From Warburgia ugandensis (lineage: Eukaryota; Streptophyta; Magnoliopsida; Canellales; Canellaceae), in NCBI GenBank assembly GCA_035236585.1, contig CP141132.1, forward strand, positions 61,167,880 through 61,231,879: DNA of 64,000 nt. The letters run 5' to 3'. Below, in pieces: positions 10,627 to 21,967 of this stretch. A program made the translations under genes and the position numbers. Within the stretch, counting starts at the first letter, position 1; each line of letters begins with the position of its first letter. The notes under the pieces were generated by a model that was not told the origin of the DNA, searched no databases, and was given only the letters and a program-made list of their open reading frames with translations.

Positions 10627-10805
10627 AGAACAGGCCCGGTGCACGAAGCTCTCGCCTATGAGGGGTATGGAGAAGGGGCGGACTACAAGGGCCTAAAGTA
10701 CACAGCCTTATCTTGCATTTTGTAAGAAGCTGTTTCCACGCTTTGAACTCATGACTTCAAGGTCAGACGACAACAACTTTTACCGCTGCGCCAAGGCTCC
10801 CCTTC
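10627..10805 (-). mobile_element. Au SINE, copy 1
   Basis: Read on the minus strand it has the Au SINE order: 5' GGGAGCCTTGG with a tRNA-like A box, a degenerate B box (GAGTTCAAAGC), a GGAAACAGCTTCTTAC segment, the AGGCTGTGTAC(T)TTAG core, and 3' GAGC TTCGTGCACCGGGCC. Au is an RNA-polymerase-III-type SINE spread through angiosperms and moved by a partner LINE. No target duplication was resolved. Confidence 0.85.
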
Positions 10806-10965
10806 AAAATAGGAGTCTTACTGTGTAACAGAGATTTCATAAGGTGTCTGCACGTGTAATCTCCGAAGACTGAAAGGGTAAGGCCCTGCTGGTTGGTTAT
10901 CCAAACTATTCATCTTCTGAACCCATCTGAGAATGGCTATGTTCGATGAGTCCTTTTTCATCGAA

Positions 10966-10992
10966 TGTGGCATTAATTTGGTGATTCAAACC

Positions 10993-11041
<49 letters not shown>

Positions 11042-11184
11042 ACTAAAAACGAATGGGCTGGCTTATAGAGTTTGGAGGTATTGTAATCTTGAGTACTGTA
11101 AGGGTCTTGTTTGACTAGATGGTTGTTGTCTATCTAAAATGCATTCCTGCATATAATGGTTTGAATCACCAAATTAATGCCACA
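10966..11184. mobile_element. candidate foldback/MITE: 34-bp perfect inverted repeats around an (AT)n tract
   Basis: The left arm (10,966-10,999, starting TGTGGCATTAATTTGGTGAT) is the exact reverse complement of the right arm (11,151-11,184). Between them lie an (AT)n run (10,995-11,039, overlapping the left arm end) and about 110 bp of single-copy sequence. The size (219 bp) and long perfect arms fit a small foldback element or MITE, but no target duplication is evident, so a cruciform-type rearrangement at the AT tract is an alternative. Confidence 0.55.
10995..11039. repeat. (AT)n microsatellite
   Basis: About 45 bp of uninterrupted TA dinucleotides inside the inverted-repeat structure. 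Confidence 0.97.
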
Positions 11185-11242
11185 CCCCAGATGACTGTTG
11201 GCCAGAGCTGTAAGTCTAGGGTTTTATCCTTTTAATAACCTG

Positions 11243-11720
11243 CAGGGTGTCAGTGTTTCTTGATATTGAATGAGCTGACTTGAGATGAAATGGGTCACGT
11301 CACTGTTAATTGTGAAAGAGATATCTCCTCATCTCACTGTTGCTTGAGATAAAAATCATCACAACACGGGTCCCTGTTAGTGGTTCTTGAGATGGGATAA
11401 GAAGTCTCAATCTCAACCCAGCTCACTATTAGTGGTTTGCATAGTGTGTCTTCTCCAGCCATATCATCTCAAGCCTCATTATTGACCATGGCCAGCAGTC
11501 ATAGTATAAATGAGAGCCATTTCTTTTTCATCCCAAAATTTAGCCCCGCTATGTATTTTGCTTGAGATGGAAATGAGCCATATAATTCCATCTCAGCTAT
11601 CTCTCAAGCCATCTCAACCTAGCTTAAGTGACATTTTCAGTCCTCTCACTTCATCTCATGCCAAATTCAGGGTCATCTCAAGTCAGATCTTGTCTCATCT
11701 CAAGCAGCACTAACACCATG
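11243..11720 (-). mobile_element. MITE family A, copy 1 (hAT-like ends)
   Basis: The ends are inverted: CAGGGTGTCAGTGTTTCTTG on the left, and the reverse complement of CATGGTGTTAGTGCTGCTTG on the right. The interior is rich in CTTGAGATGA motifs on both strands. The reverse complement of this segment aligns along its length with 17,841-18,361 (shared landmarks: GGCATGAGATGAAG, CACTTAAGCT, TTTCCAT, ATGCAAACCACTA). There is no coding capacity, so it would be mobilised in trans. The superfamily is guessed from the CAGGG-like end; no 8-bp target duplication was confirmed. Confidence 0.7.
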
Positions 11721-13919
11721 TCAATATGTCCGTTCATAGGGCTTTTAACCTGCACTACCCATGTAATATTAGAGGGATTTCCATCTTTTATTTGTTAGGC
11801 TTTATCACATGGACGGCATAACCAAAAAAATCATATTTACAAGATGATTCAACCTATTCAGATGGCATCATGATCGGCTACGGCTTAGATCAAGCAGGGC
11901 CAGCCGCCTGGTTCAACCTTCCAATAAATGTGAGCTTCTCATATTAACACTCCTCTAAGTTTAGCCTGGTGATTGTGTCACTACACACACATAAACGTAG
12001 TTTACTCTATATTACTAAGACCTTCTAAAGGGGGGATCATATGCTACTGGACTGTGATGCCAGGGATTTCTACGTGCAAGCACTTTGTGATCCCAACAAT
12101 TGATCTACTAACCACCATACCAGATAGCCTACCCTTTAAAGTATACGTCCCAACACATCTATGATAAATACTTATGATCGATTAGGATCATCCAATGGAG
12201 AAACTTTTTGCCGCGTGGCCTATCTATCATGGGATCAAGCTAGCAGATGAACAGTTTTGATCACCAAAAAATCTGACTATACAGCACCAAAGCCCTCTAT
12301 TACAGTGGCGCTAGGAGTCCCTCATCTAGGTGACCAAGGTTCAAGGCTGTGCACGGAAACGCATGTCTAATTTTCAAGAAAAAATAAATAAAAAATCTAG
12401 CTACACAATGTGCATGTGAGTATGAAAAATGAAAAATCTTAGGATTGTGTACCAAAGCCTTCTATTATAGTGATTTGAGAATGAGTCTTTCACTTGGGGA
12501 GGCTGTGCACAGGTAAGTGTAGTGCCTATCATTAAAAAAATATATTTATAAGATAACATGAATCAACAAACAGTGGTTTTGCGCCACTATTGTAATATGT
12601 GAAAGATTTGAGATTGTTTTAGTCATGAAGAATATTAGTTGGATTATCTGGGGACAAAGAGCAGGAGAATTCGTATCTTTCGGTGGTGGACATGCTAATA
12701 GATTTGACAGACAAAAGCAATGATGATGAGTATACATTCCAACAATATGTTTCATATCGTATAGAAGGAATCCATTCTACTCATAAGGGCACCAAAAGTA
12801 GGGCAGAAGGGGAAAATAAGAAACTGGAGTTTGATGATTTAGACCCCCCTTTGGTGCTTAGTTAGAGAGACACTAGTATCATGGATCAGTAGGTGCTCAA
12901 TAACAGACCCTCAAGTAGAGCTCCACTTATAACAGCATAGTAGAAAGCATCCCGACGTAACTTTCTTACTCAATCATCATTTGCTTAGCAGTCGTCTAGG
13001 TTTCAGCTTCATTTATTTTGGGCCAAGTCCAGAGTTAGCCTTACCGAGTCAATTCGAAAGCTCGTTTGGGTCATCTTAGTCACAGAAAAATGACCACATT
13101 GTGCCAAGAACTAACAGGTCTGGATCAATCATCGAATCTCCCCGATTGATTGTAGCACTTCTCTACTGGTTGCTATTATACAATGGATGCACATTCTTCA
13201 GTCAGGAAAAATAACAGAAAAGTACAACTGGGGACTCACTCTTATAACCGTCGAAGGCTCGAATATCGTGATTAAACATCGAAAGACCGCTTGATCATCG
13301 AAATGAGTTTGACCATCTTGTACTTTGGCATGCTCTTGATTCCAAGAAAAAATATTTGAAATCCATTAAATAATAGCCTGCCCGAAGGGATGTGCATGAT
13401 TTCTCCAAAGACCAAAGTTACCTCAAGGAGCTTGTATGATCTCTCCAAGTGGTCCGTTTAAGACCACCAAAATTCCGTGCTACTCCAACATGGGTGGAAG
13501 AATGGGTCCCAACAGAAATTAACTAAGAGCAGCTGAACCAATGAAAAGTAGTTAGACCACAATTTCCAAAGTCTCGCAGGATACTATCAGCCCTTTTTCT
13601 TTTACCTAAAGTCTGTCAACTTGGCCCTCTCAATGCCCATTCACAAAACCAGTCCTGAAACTCCTGTCTTTAGTTTTGAACTTGGAGAATTTTGACTGGA
13701 AAGCCCAAGACTTTCACATTATCCCAGAGAAGAGAAGGAATCCTCCTTGGAGCTTTCCTTGTAAGAATTTCCGCCCCCAATTTATTGCTTGAAAAAAAAG
13801 GCTGCATTTGCTCCCTCATTTAGATACTTCTACCCATTCCAGTTTGCCTGTTTATTTAAAATTTTCAAGTAAAGAATTATAAAGAAAATAACTCACACTC
13901 TCCTGCAGCTGTCCATTCT
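11721..13919. other. no recognisable gene; weak duplicated segments
   Basis: Nothing coding is recognised. ACCAAAGCC(C/T)TCTATTA(C/T)AGTG occurs at about 12,287 and 12,451, each followed within 70 bp by GGCTGTGCAC, so a ~70-bp segment is present twice, about 165 bp apart. A 60-codon open frame at 12,683-12,865 matches no family I know and is probably chance. Confidence 0.35.
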
Positions 13920-14002
13920 CTAATCGGATGCAGGGTCCAACCTCAAACATGGGACCTAGCAGCAAAGGAAGAGCGCCACTTTTCACCAAACCATTGGGCT
14001 AA
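13920..14002 (-). repeat. possible tRNA-derived SINE head
   Basis: On the minus strand TTAGCCCAATGG resembles a pol-III A box, and about 45 bp later GTCCCATGTTTGAGGTTGGA resembles a displaced, degenerate B box. There is no tRNA cloverleaf and no Au-type body. This is a weak call. Confidence 0.25.
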
Positions 14003-15478
14003 GTGGCTTTTTTCTCACTGGTTTGCCCTATTTGGCTTAAGGGTAATAAAGCTAACCTGAAAGACTTGTAATAAAGGCCCTATATGTATCTTAACAATGG
14101 TGTTGTTTGGCCTTCAAGGTAGATAACTTATGGTAAGACCCACAGATTAGAGTAACCTCAAATCCAAGATATGCATGATAACCTCTCTCCACTGCCTTGA
14201 AGATCATCTCTCAGGGACACAGGCATGCAAATTGTGGAACATAAACAAACAGAGGATAGACCCGGGTTGGGAACATAGATCAAGTTTCACATATGACCTT
14301 TTTCTAAGATTGGCTTATCCGGAGCATCGCTTTTGGCTAGGATTATCCTGCCCGTTGACAACTTTCATCTTAAAGTTTTATTTACTTGGACAAAGACTAT
14401 ATAAATTATTATAGGATAAGAATATATGTTGGTTACCAACAAATATGTAACACAGTTATAGACTCGGCATCTCCCTTGAAATAAGCTTGGCTGCAGGTTC
14501 GAGTGGTTGCTTTTTCCTTTGACGGAGATTAAATTTAGACATACTTGTGATTGAGAACATGTGATTTGCTATGTAATACTTCTCTTATACAATAATAATA
14601 ATAAAATTATTAAACATGTTAAATTAACAAATGGACCACTCATTTGGTGTTACATGTGACCACAAAGGTTAGACGTTAGGAAAGAGGACGACACCCGCTC
14701 TTATCCGAGTTATTTTTGGGTCTTTATCAAGGACCCCATTCTGGGTTCTTGTGTGGCCCCGATTGTATTTTCAAGTCAAAATATGCGCACCTTACAATAC
14801 ATAAGAATTTCCTCTCTCTTTTGCTTTTCAGAAAAAACGAGTTCCTATACGGTGGATGTGCATATTTTCATTTGGAAGATATCAATAGGCTAAAATACAA
14901 GTGAAGCGATCATGACCATTCATCGGGTTGGAAGCATAGTTTGCGACCTCGAAAACTTGGCTCTGGGTGAGTCAAATTAACTCGGAGTTGATCCATGGAA
15001 AGTCAATAGAACTTGAGTGGGATCTTCAAAAAGACTAGTCGAGAGCTTTCTATATCCAAGATTTTCTTCGTCATGCAGAACATAACCTTTAGATGAGTTG
15101 GGTACGAGCTTTCCTGCCGTCTGGGAGATCTTATCAAAGCACAATTCTAAATTTTGGGTGTTTTGAGTGTTAACAAGTTACTCCAAACCTACTAGTTTGC
15201 TACCGAGTCAAGATAACTTAAACAATTTTCCAAGTTGACTCACTAATTTTTAAACTACGGTTGATGAGAGAAGTGCATATAAAATTTATCCACGGCTTGA
15301 TGAGTATAACCTTCCATGTGGTTCTTTTGATGATTAATGTAAATTGTTGCTTTCCGCCTTTTTTGAAGAGTCATTTTGAAAGCCCTCGTGACAAGTTAGG
15401 ATTACTAGATTGGTTATAAGTTCGGTACCAGACTAGTCTATAGCGTGGCCTAGAACATAGATGATTTGGATTGACGAG
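14003..15478. other. no recognisable gene
   Basis: AT-rich intergenic DNA with short spurious open frames. I recognise nothing functional. Confidence 0.35.
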
Positions 15479-15674
15479 GAAGGGAGCCTTTGGGTAATGG
15501 TAGAATTGTCGTCGTTTGACTTTGAGGTTATAGGTTCAAGGTGTGAAAATAGTATTTTGCAAAATGCAAGGTAAAACTGCGTACTATTAACCCTTGTAGT
15601 CTGCCTCTACCCCTACCCCAGACTCTGCATATGCAGGAACTTCGTGCACCGGAGCTTGCCTTTTTTTTTTTTTA
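15479..15674 (+). mobile_element. Au SINE, copy 2
   Basis: Plus-strand order: GGGAGCCTTTGGGTAATGG (A-box region), TTGACTTTGAGG, B box GGTTCAAGG, TTTTGCAAAATGCAAGGTAA, CTGCGTACTATTAACCCTTG, CCCCAGACTCTGCATATGCA, GGAACTTCGTGCACCGG, and a terminal T run (15,661-15,673). The T-rich 3' end is the usual Au end. Substitutions throughout mark it as old. Confidence 0.88.
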
Positions 15675-16672
15675 TCGAAGAGCAAGTGTCCCGTACTTGT
15701 ATTTTGAAAGTCAAGTGAGAACATGCGCATGCATCATAAGGGATTAATATTTGCATCAAAAGAAAAAAAAAGAGACTGATATATTAATAGGTTTATTCCT
15801 CCCAAAGCCTGTTTCTGTTAGCTTAACCTGCGGAGGAATCAGATTTAATAGTCCAAAGTTTGGAAGACCGTAAATAGAACACAAAGACCACTGAAACATG
15901 GTAAGAAGAGCAACTCGTGAAAAGAGGAAACAGGGGACAAAAAGACACTGTTAAACCCGTCAGAAACAAAAAAGAAAGCCTTGCATCCCATTGAAACTTC
16001 AACCCACTTAAACAGAGGAAGAGAAAACAGAAGTAGAAGCTGCCACAACATAATTGCAGCAACACATCCAAAAAAATGGATAACCCACTCATAAACATAA
16101 AATTTGTGATAAGGTATTGTGATTAAGCTCACCATACCCAAATCATTGGACTGTTTGAGTTTTGACTTCAGAAATTCTGACAGACACCTGAAGTATCCAA
16201 ATGAGTTCACAGGAAGATGGAGTGATTATCAAACCAATGTTTTAGCAGCATATTTAAATCTTGCAAGGCCATGAAACAACCAAAACAGATCACCGTGCTC
16301 ACAGAGGATGGTTACGGGAACTAATGACAAAAAGAAGAAAGAACTGTGATTAAGTATGCAAGTTCTTGTATCTCCAAGGGCATGAACATATGACCCAAGC
16401 ATTTGATAAATTGCAGAAAACAAGAACCCAGATAAAGAAGTCATCAAAGAACTACAAGAAAACAACTATACCATGCATCATGAACATGATGCAGTAACGG
16501 AGAAGATGAGGACCATCAGAGCATGGAGAAAGTCACACTCTATTCAAAGACCAAATAGATCAAGTTACAGAAATTACACTGAAGCATAAACTTGTTCCAT
16601 ATTCAAGCAAGTAAATAGTTTTAAACGATAGAAGGATCAACACTATTGTGTTGGCATTGAAGACTGTAAACA
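15675..16672. other. 3' flank of the small gene at 16.7 kb
   Basis: On the minus strand this is downstream of the small gene. Open frames of 78-121 codons are hydrophobic and matchless (for example around 15,845-16,210) and look like translations of noncoding or 3'-untranslated DNA. No further exon is convincing. Confidence 0.35.
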
Positions 16673-16972
16673 TTAATCTGAAAGCAAGGAAGTGGTGGAT
16701 TTGAACCCAAAAGGATGACAAGCAACCAGGTAAAAGGCCACCTTGTCTTTCAACTTTCTCAGCAGCAAAACCTTCCCTCCACTCCACTGAAAAACAGGTA
16801 GAAATCTTGCTTTCACACCTCTCTTAGAAATTCCCACAGTTTCCTCTCCTTTCTCTTCTTCTCCTCCCCATTGAAGTGGGTAACTCCTCAAGAAAACTCT
16901 CCTATTGTTGTAGTCTTCATCCCGGAAGCTTCTTGTTCTCACTCCATCTTCCTCCATGATTGAAGACTCCAT
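16673..16972 (-). CDS. small uncharacterised plant protein (99 aa)
   Basis: A single uninterrupted frame from ATG at 16,972 to a stop at 16,673. The protein opens MESSIMEEDGVRTRSFRDED, continues NNRRVFLRSYPLQWGGEEE, then a basic middle (SKRGVKARF) and a compact end with FQWSGGKVLLLRKLKDKVA and HPFGF. No signal peptide or membrane segment is apparent. The layout (short acidic head, NRRVFLRSYPLxWG box, FQWxxGKVLLLRxxK box) resembles short plant-only proteins of unknown function that I have seen in other genomes; I cannot name the family or propose an activity. A TTATAAG motif on the minus strand near 17,020 lies about 47 bp before the ATG and could be a TATA element with a short leader. It is intact and looks like a genuine, possibly expressed gene. 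Confidence 0.7.
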   Translation of the reverse strand: MESSIMEEDGVRTRSFRDEDYNNRRVFLRSYPLQWGGEEEKGEETVGISKRGVKARFLPVFQWSGGKVLLLRKLKDKVAFYLVACHPFGFKSTTSLLSD

Positions 16973-17840
16973 GATGATGAATTTCTTCTTCTTTGTTGCA
17001 ACTTATGATAACTGGCTCTTATAATGACTCTTGTAAGGAGGGAAAATGGATTTTGTTTGGTTTCCCAAGTGAAAAAGAAAAAGGAGATTTATTCTTACTT
17101 TGAAGAAAGGGAAGAGGCGACAGTGAAAGAGAGTTCTCATTTCTTGCGGAAGGCGGGCCTTCCGGGACACTTCGACACACGACGTTAAGACAAATTAAAA
17201 GGATAACAAGAAGCGGGAGAACGAAACAATCTTGGGTACATTATCGCAATTATCCGTTGGAATTTTATATGTCCTGATGACGGGTTCTGCGTAGGATCAG
17301 AGGGCTGATCAACCTGCATATGCTGTCTATGATTGATCATTGCCTTTCATTGATTGACTAAAATATCGCTTGGAACCATTAAGTGTACTGTTGAATGATA
17401 AAAAAACCATTGGCTAAACAATTAGGATTGTCATTGGGGGGGGATTATATAAGAGGAGGAATGCTGAATGGACATGGGTGGCGGGCCGTGTGGCCGTGGA
17501 AACTCTCTTAATAATCTCCAAAACTGGACTCCACTTGAAAGTAGGCCGCGTGGCTTTAACACTGTGAAATACTCCAGCATGATTTTCAAATAAATTTTTT
17601 ATTGATTTGTTTAATTATTTAAATTCTCGACTTTATATGCATAGATAACTAGTAGTTTAATTTTCTTTGAGAGGGCTTGTGTTTGAATTTCAGTCCAAAC
17701 TTTATAAATTTTATTATTCCGCGAGTCCAACACAATATGCTTTTGAGTCTAGTAGCTCAAATGAAAACAAGTTGATTTGTGAGGCTTAATCTAGGATATT
17801 AAAGAACTTGTATGAAAACCATCCTTCTCAACATCTGTAA
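16973..17840. other. upstream flank of the small gene
   Basis: The likely promoter region of the minus-strand gene lies just above 16,973. A GAAGGCGGGCCTTC palindrome occurs near 17,151-17,164. From about 17.2 kb it is AT-rich intergenic DNA. Confidence 0.4.
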
Positions 17841-18361
17841 CATGGTGTTAGTAGTGCTTGAGATGTGATAATAAGCTGACTTTAGATGATATCTGACTTG
17901 AGGTTATTTGGGATAGGTCAAGATGACCTAAATTTGGCATGAGATGAAGGGGAATGATTGGGAATACCACTTAAGCTGTGTTGAGATAAGTTGGAGGAGA
18001 TGGATTGGGATCAGATAGTTGAAATGAATTGGGTGAGATAGTTGAGATGATATGGTATGGCTCTTTTCCATTTGAAGCAAAATATAAGGGTGGGGTTGAA
18101 TTTTGAGATGGGAAGAAATGACTCTCTTTTACACTATGAATGAGATCAGATGGCTTGAGATGGAAGTGATATGCAAACCACTAGCAGTGGGATGAGACGA
18201 AATTGAGATTTCTCATTTCACCTGAAGTTCTACTAAGAGTGAGTTGGAATGTGATGGTTTTCATATCACTTCATCACAACCCTAGTACCCTAATAGTTAT
18301 ATGACCACTATCATCTCATCTCAAGTCAAATTTTCTCTTTGCAAGCACCACGAACACCTTG
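17841..18361 (+). mobile_element. MITE family A, copy 2
   Basis: Left end CATGGTGTTAGTAGTGCTTG, right end the reverse complement of CAAGGTGTTCGTGGTGCTTG, giving about 20-bp imperfect terminal inverted repeats. The interior is full of TTGAGATGA-type motifs and aligns with the reverse complement of 11,243-11,720. Non-coding. No target duplication was confirmed at the edges. Confidence 0.72.
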
Positions 18362-19963
18362 TAAGGATCTAACCATGAAAGTGTAGGTGCAACAAACTTG
18401 AATGTGTAGAAGCAACTATTTTTCTTGATTTTCTCAACAATTAGGCCTCCCAAGCAAAGATTATTGATCATTCATGTATTTTGTGATGGACCTAGATCAA
18501 GCTTGCTAAGCCCTTTCATTTAAGGTAAATTCCTATTAAAGTTTATTTTTAGAAAATGGATTGACTATGTAGGTATACTCACAGTCTTATCAATGACTTC
18601 TTAGGTCATTTGAGTAGGAGTATATATATTGGGACATTGATCTGTATCCTTCAAAAGGCAATTCATGTAAATTACCGCAACAAAATGACAATCTGCGCAT
18701 ATATAGTTGTGGTCCATGCTAAGGGCACATTTCATCCTTTTAATTTAAGCTTGAGAAGATTTAAAACCTAAATTTTTATATTGCTATCTAAGATGAGGAT
18801 ATCATTAGAAGAAAATATACCTAATTAGGCAAGCCTACATATTACGAAGATCAATAGCCAATGTAGATTTTAGTAGTGGCTGCACAAATGTAGCCACTCC
18901 CTCATTAGCATATAATGACTTGAGTAGTGGTGGATAGGCAATATCATTGAGCTCTATTATGGAGTAACAAGATGTCGTTATGCTAATTATATATTAAAGA
19001 TAATTGAGGATTTTCATATAATCAACCATTCATATAACTTTCTATTTCTTATCACACAATAGATCTTTTAATTCCATACCCTAAGGCATACTTCTCTATC
19101 TGTCTATCTCTCACTCTCTCTCATCACCATTGTTTATAAATCTTGACTTTCACTTCATTTATCTCCATTTTTGCACAGAAAGAGCGAAGAAGAAGAAGAA
19201 CTTCCCTCTTGCCAATCTCATCCCCATTTTCATATAGGAAGAGAAAGTAGAAGAGTCCACTCATGCACATTGTTGTATAGAGTCTGAAAGGAAGAAGAAG
19301 AGATTGAAACCCTAAAATGATGATGATGAGGATTCATGGTTCTAGAGCAAGCTTAGAAGCAATGGATATTGGTGCTTTTAACTAAGATCCCCTTTAGATC
19401 TCATCCTTATCATGTATTTTACGTTCTTCATCTCATATTGCGTAGTATTTGTTGCATTCTCCAATTTTTAGTATATCTTATCTAGGTTTTGGTTAGTCTG
19501 CATATGTGGCAGGGTTATCCATCATGCAACCGACATTTGATGCCTACTATTTGATGTCTAGAGGTAAGCAGGTTGGAGATTGCACCTACAAATCTATTAA
19601 TTGCACATATCTTCAAGTTGGTGACATTGACTTTTTCCATGTAAAGTTGATCTCACACTTTGATTCTATGCTAGTTTGGAGATTATTGTCTATAACAAAT
19701 ATAGTTAATCTAGTGATTATTTTTTTCTCTCTTTATTTTTTATGTTGTGTCTTGAATTTCTATATACTACGTTTTACTTTTATTTGCTAAAAGATAAAAA
19801 GAGACAAATGCATGATGTCATGGGCTAATTCTTAAGTTCCAAAGCTTGCTATGGTTACTATGATCTGCATACCAATGATTTACCTACATTGCATTTGTTT
19901 CTCAGAAGTACTTTAGTTTGAAATCCATGGATCTTTTTTTGGTTGTTAATTACATATGGACAA
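18362..19963. other. no recognisable gene
   Basis: AT-rich. AGTGGCTGCA...TGTAGCCACT near 18,873 is a 10-bp stem with one mismatch, as in CACTA subterminal DNA, but no CACTA ends are evident. A 94-codon open frame at 19,506-19,790 has no recognisable family. Confidence 0.35.
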
Positions 19964-20125
19964 TCTGTTGCATGAAGCTCCTGTGTATGTGATGTACAGG
20001 GAAAGGGTGGACTACAAAGGGTCTATAGCACATGGCTTTATCTTGCATTATACAAGAGGCTATTTTCACGCCTTGAACTCATGACCTCCAGCAACAACTC
20101 TACCGTTGCACCAAGGCTCCCCTTC
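19964..20125 (-). mobile_element. Au SINE, copy 3
   Basis: On the minus strand: GGGGAGCCTTGGTGCAACGG at the 5' end (A-box region), B box GAGTTCAAGGC, GAAAATAGCCTCTTGTATAA, AAGCCATGTGCTATAGACCC and a GGAGCTTCATGCA 3' end. About 15 bp between the boxes appear shortened relative to copy 1. An (AT)n tract lies 15 bp beyond the 5' end. Confidence 0.85.
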
Positions 20126-20140
20126 TAAAAATGTAAAACA

Positions 20141-20165
20141 TATATATATATATATATATATATAT
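20141..20165. repeat. (AT)n microsatellite, about 25 bp
   Basis: Uninterrupted TA dinucleotides adjoining Au SINE copy 3. Confidence 0.97.
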
Positions 20166-21967
20166 GACCTAAATCACTAATTGTAGGTCCCAATTAGGAA
20201 GACGTCTTCGTAAATGTAGGTTGCTTTCAAGCATTAGTGTTCGAATACTATGGAAGGATGCAATCATTTTTCTATTTTTGGTGCCCTCTTGATTTAGGTA
20301 CTCTCCATTTGCATATAAGATGTTTATTAAAGGTTGATGACTTGGTTGTCCATCTTTATGAGTTATTACCTGTCTCACCTCTACTCAAACTTTTTAGCAA
20401 CCATATCATCAAAACCTCTATATTTATATCTGAAAATTTTGGATTTTTCAAAACTCCATGATCATAAGAGAAATGCCATCCTCACTCAAACAAAGACATA
20501 ACTTTTATCAAAAGTTTATTATGATAATAATCCCATTAGTGCCTTACCTATATCACATTTGTGGCTCAATGCACATTTATCTTGTCATGCTTAGAGATTC
20601 ATTCTTCTATATGTTGTAGGAATTGTTGTCTTTTGTTTCCACATGATTTTTGGTTTTGTTGGATTAAAAGGTTCAATAAATATGTAGAGCTATTTCCATT
20701 GTATGTATTTGAGAAATTGGAGAATTATTAGACATGTTTCACATCATTCTTTCGCATCAAATTTTTGAAACAAAAAAACTTGTCCTAGGATTGGTGAAGA
20801 AATATTGATGAACTAAAAATAATTTGAATCCAATATTTTCCTTGCTTTGTGTTTCTAGTTCTTGGAAGAGCTCTAACTTGAGATGCCTTATTTTTGTAGG
20901 AATTTTTCAAGAATTCTTTGTGCTTGGCCATAGGTAAGTTTGTGCTAGTTTTTCCTTATATTATTTGTGTTTGTTCTTCTTAAATTGTAAAGTTAGTAGT
21001 TGTTTTTTCAATTTTAGCTAACATGAGAGAGAAAATGAGATGTTAGGTGCTTAAATTATCTCTTGTTGAATGTAGTGCTTAAGACTCTAGTTTCTTTATT
21101 TGTACTTGTTCCTTTTTTTATATACTTGAAATATTTTGTTTCTATGAGTTGATTGATTCCCATTAATATAGGTAAGTATATCATAATTTTTTCTTTTTGT
21201 TATTTTGTATTCATTCTTCCTAGATTCTAACTTAGTATTTGTTTTGTCAATTTTAGGTAACATAGGAGAATTGAGATTTTGGATGTTTAAATTTTCTCTT
21301 GTTGAATATAATGCTTTATTTTGTTCTTATTCTTTGTTATATCTAATTAAACTCTTTTGTTTGTGTGAGTTTATTGATTCCCCTCAATATAGGAAGAACC
21401 TCAACACCTATTAATTGATGTTCATTTATGACTTAAGACTAGTCATTACTTTAGTATAAGTTGGTCTAAGAATATGGCATGGCAAAACTACTGAAACTCA
21501 ATGTTCAATAAGTCTAGTGATATGTTACTCTTAAAAGCCTAACCTAAGAATTATTTAATGAGGCTATTGTTGTATATTGAGAGTAAAATTAATGATAACA
21601 GAGAAAATATTAGTTGATTGGATCTCTACAATTGAAGGATGGATGTTGTTCTTATTTCCAATTAGAGTTAGTAGTACAGAAAAGGAAGATAATGTTGCTA
21701 GTATTTGATGCCTTTGTTATTCATGTCCTGCTCTTATAGTCTCTTTCTAACTATACTAAAGTTACAAGTCTCCTTGGTTTTTTCCATAAAGCCATCCTCT
21801 AATAGTTATTTATTTTATTTTTTTTAAAATTTATTCCAACCAACTTATGCATTTCTCTTTGTAAATAGCTTAACTAACAAGCAAAAAAAGGAAGCTTTAT
21901 TTGACTTAATGGTATTTAACACATGCTTGTCATTCTCAATAGAACTTTTTGATTAGTTGACAAGTAT
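20166..21967. other. no recognisable gene; very AT-rich
   Basis: T-rich sequence with repeated TTTTGT.AATTTTAG.TAACAT-like blocks (for example near 21,001 and 21,241) but no gene. The two blocks, about 220 bp apart, may be an old duplication. Confidence 0.35.

Noticed and set aside
15823-16466. Hydrophobic minus-strand frames that look like membrane proteins
   Set aside because: T-rich antisense of A-rich DNA gives runs of Phe and Leu. No family match, no splice sites joining them to the gene at 16.7 kb.
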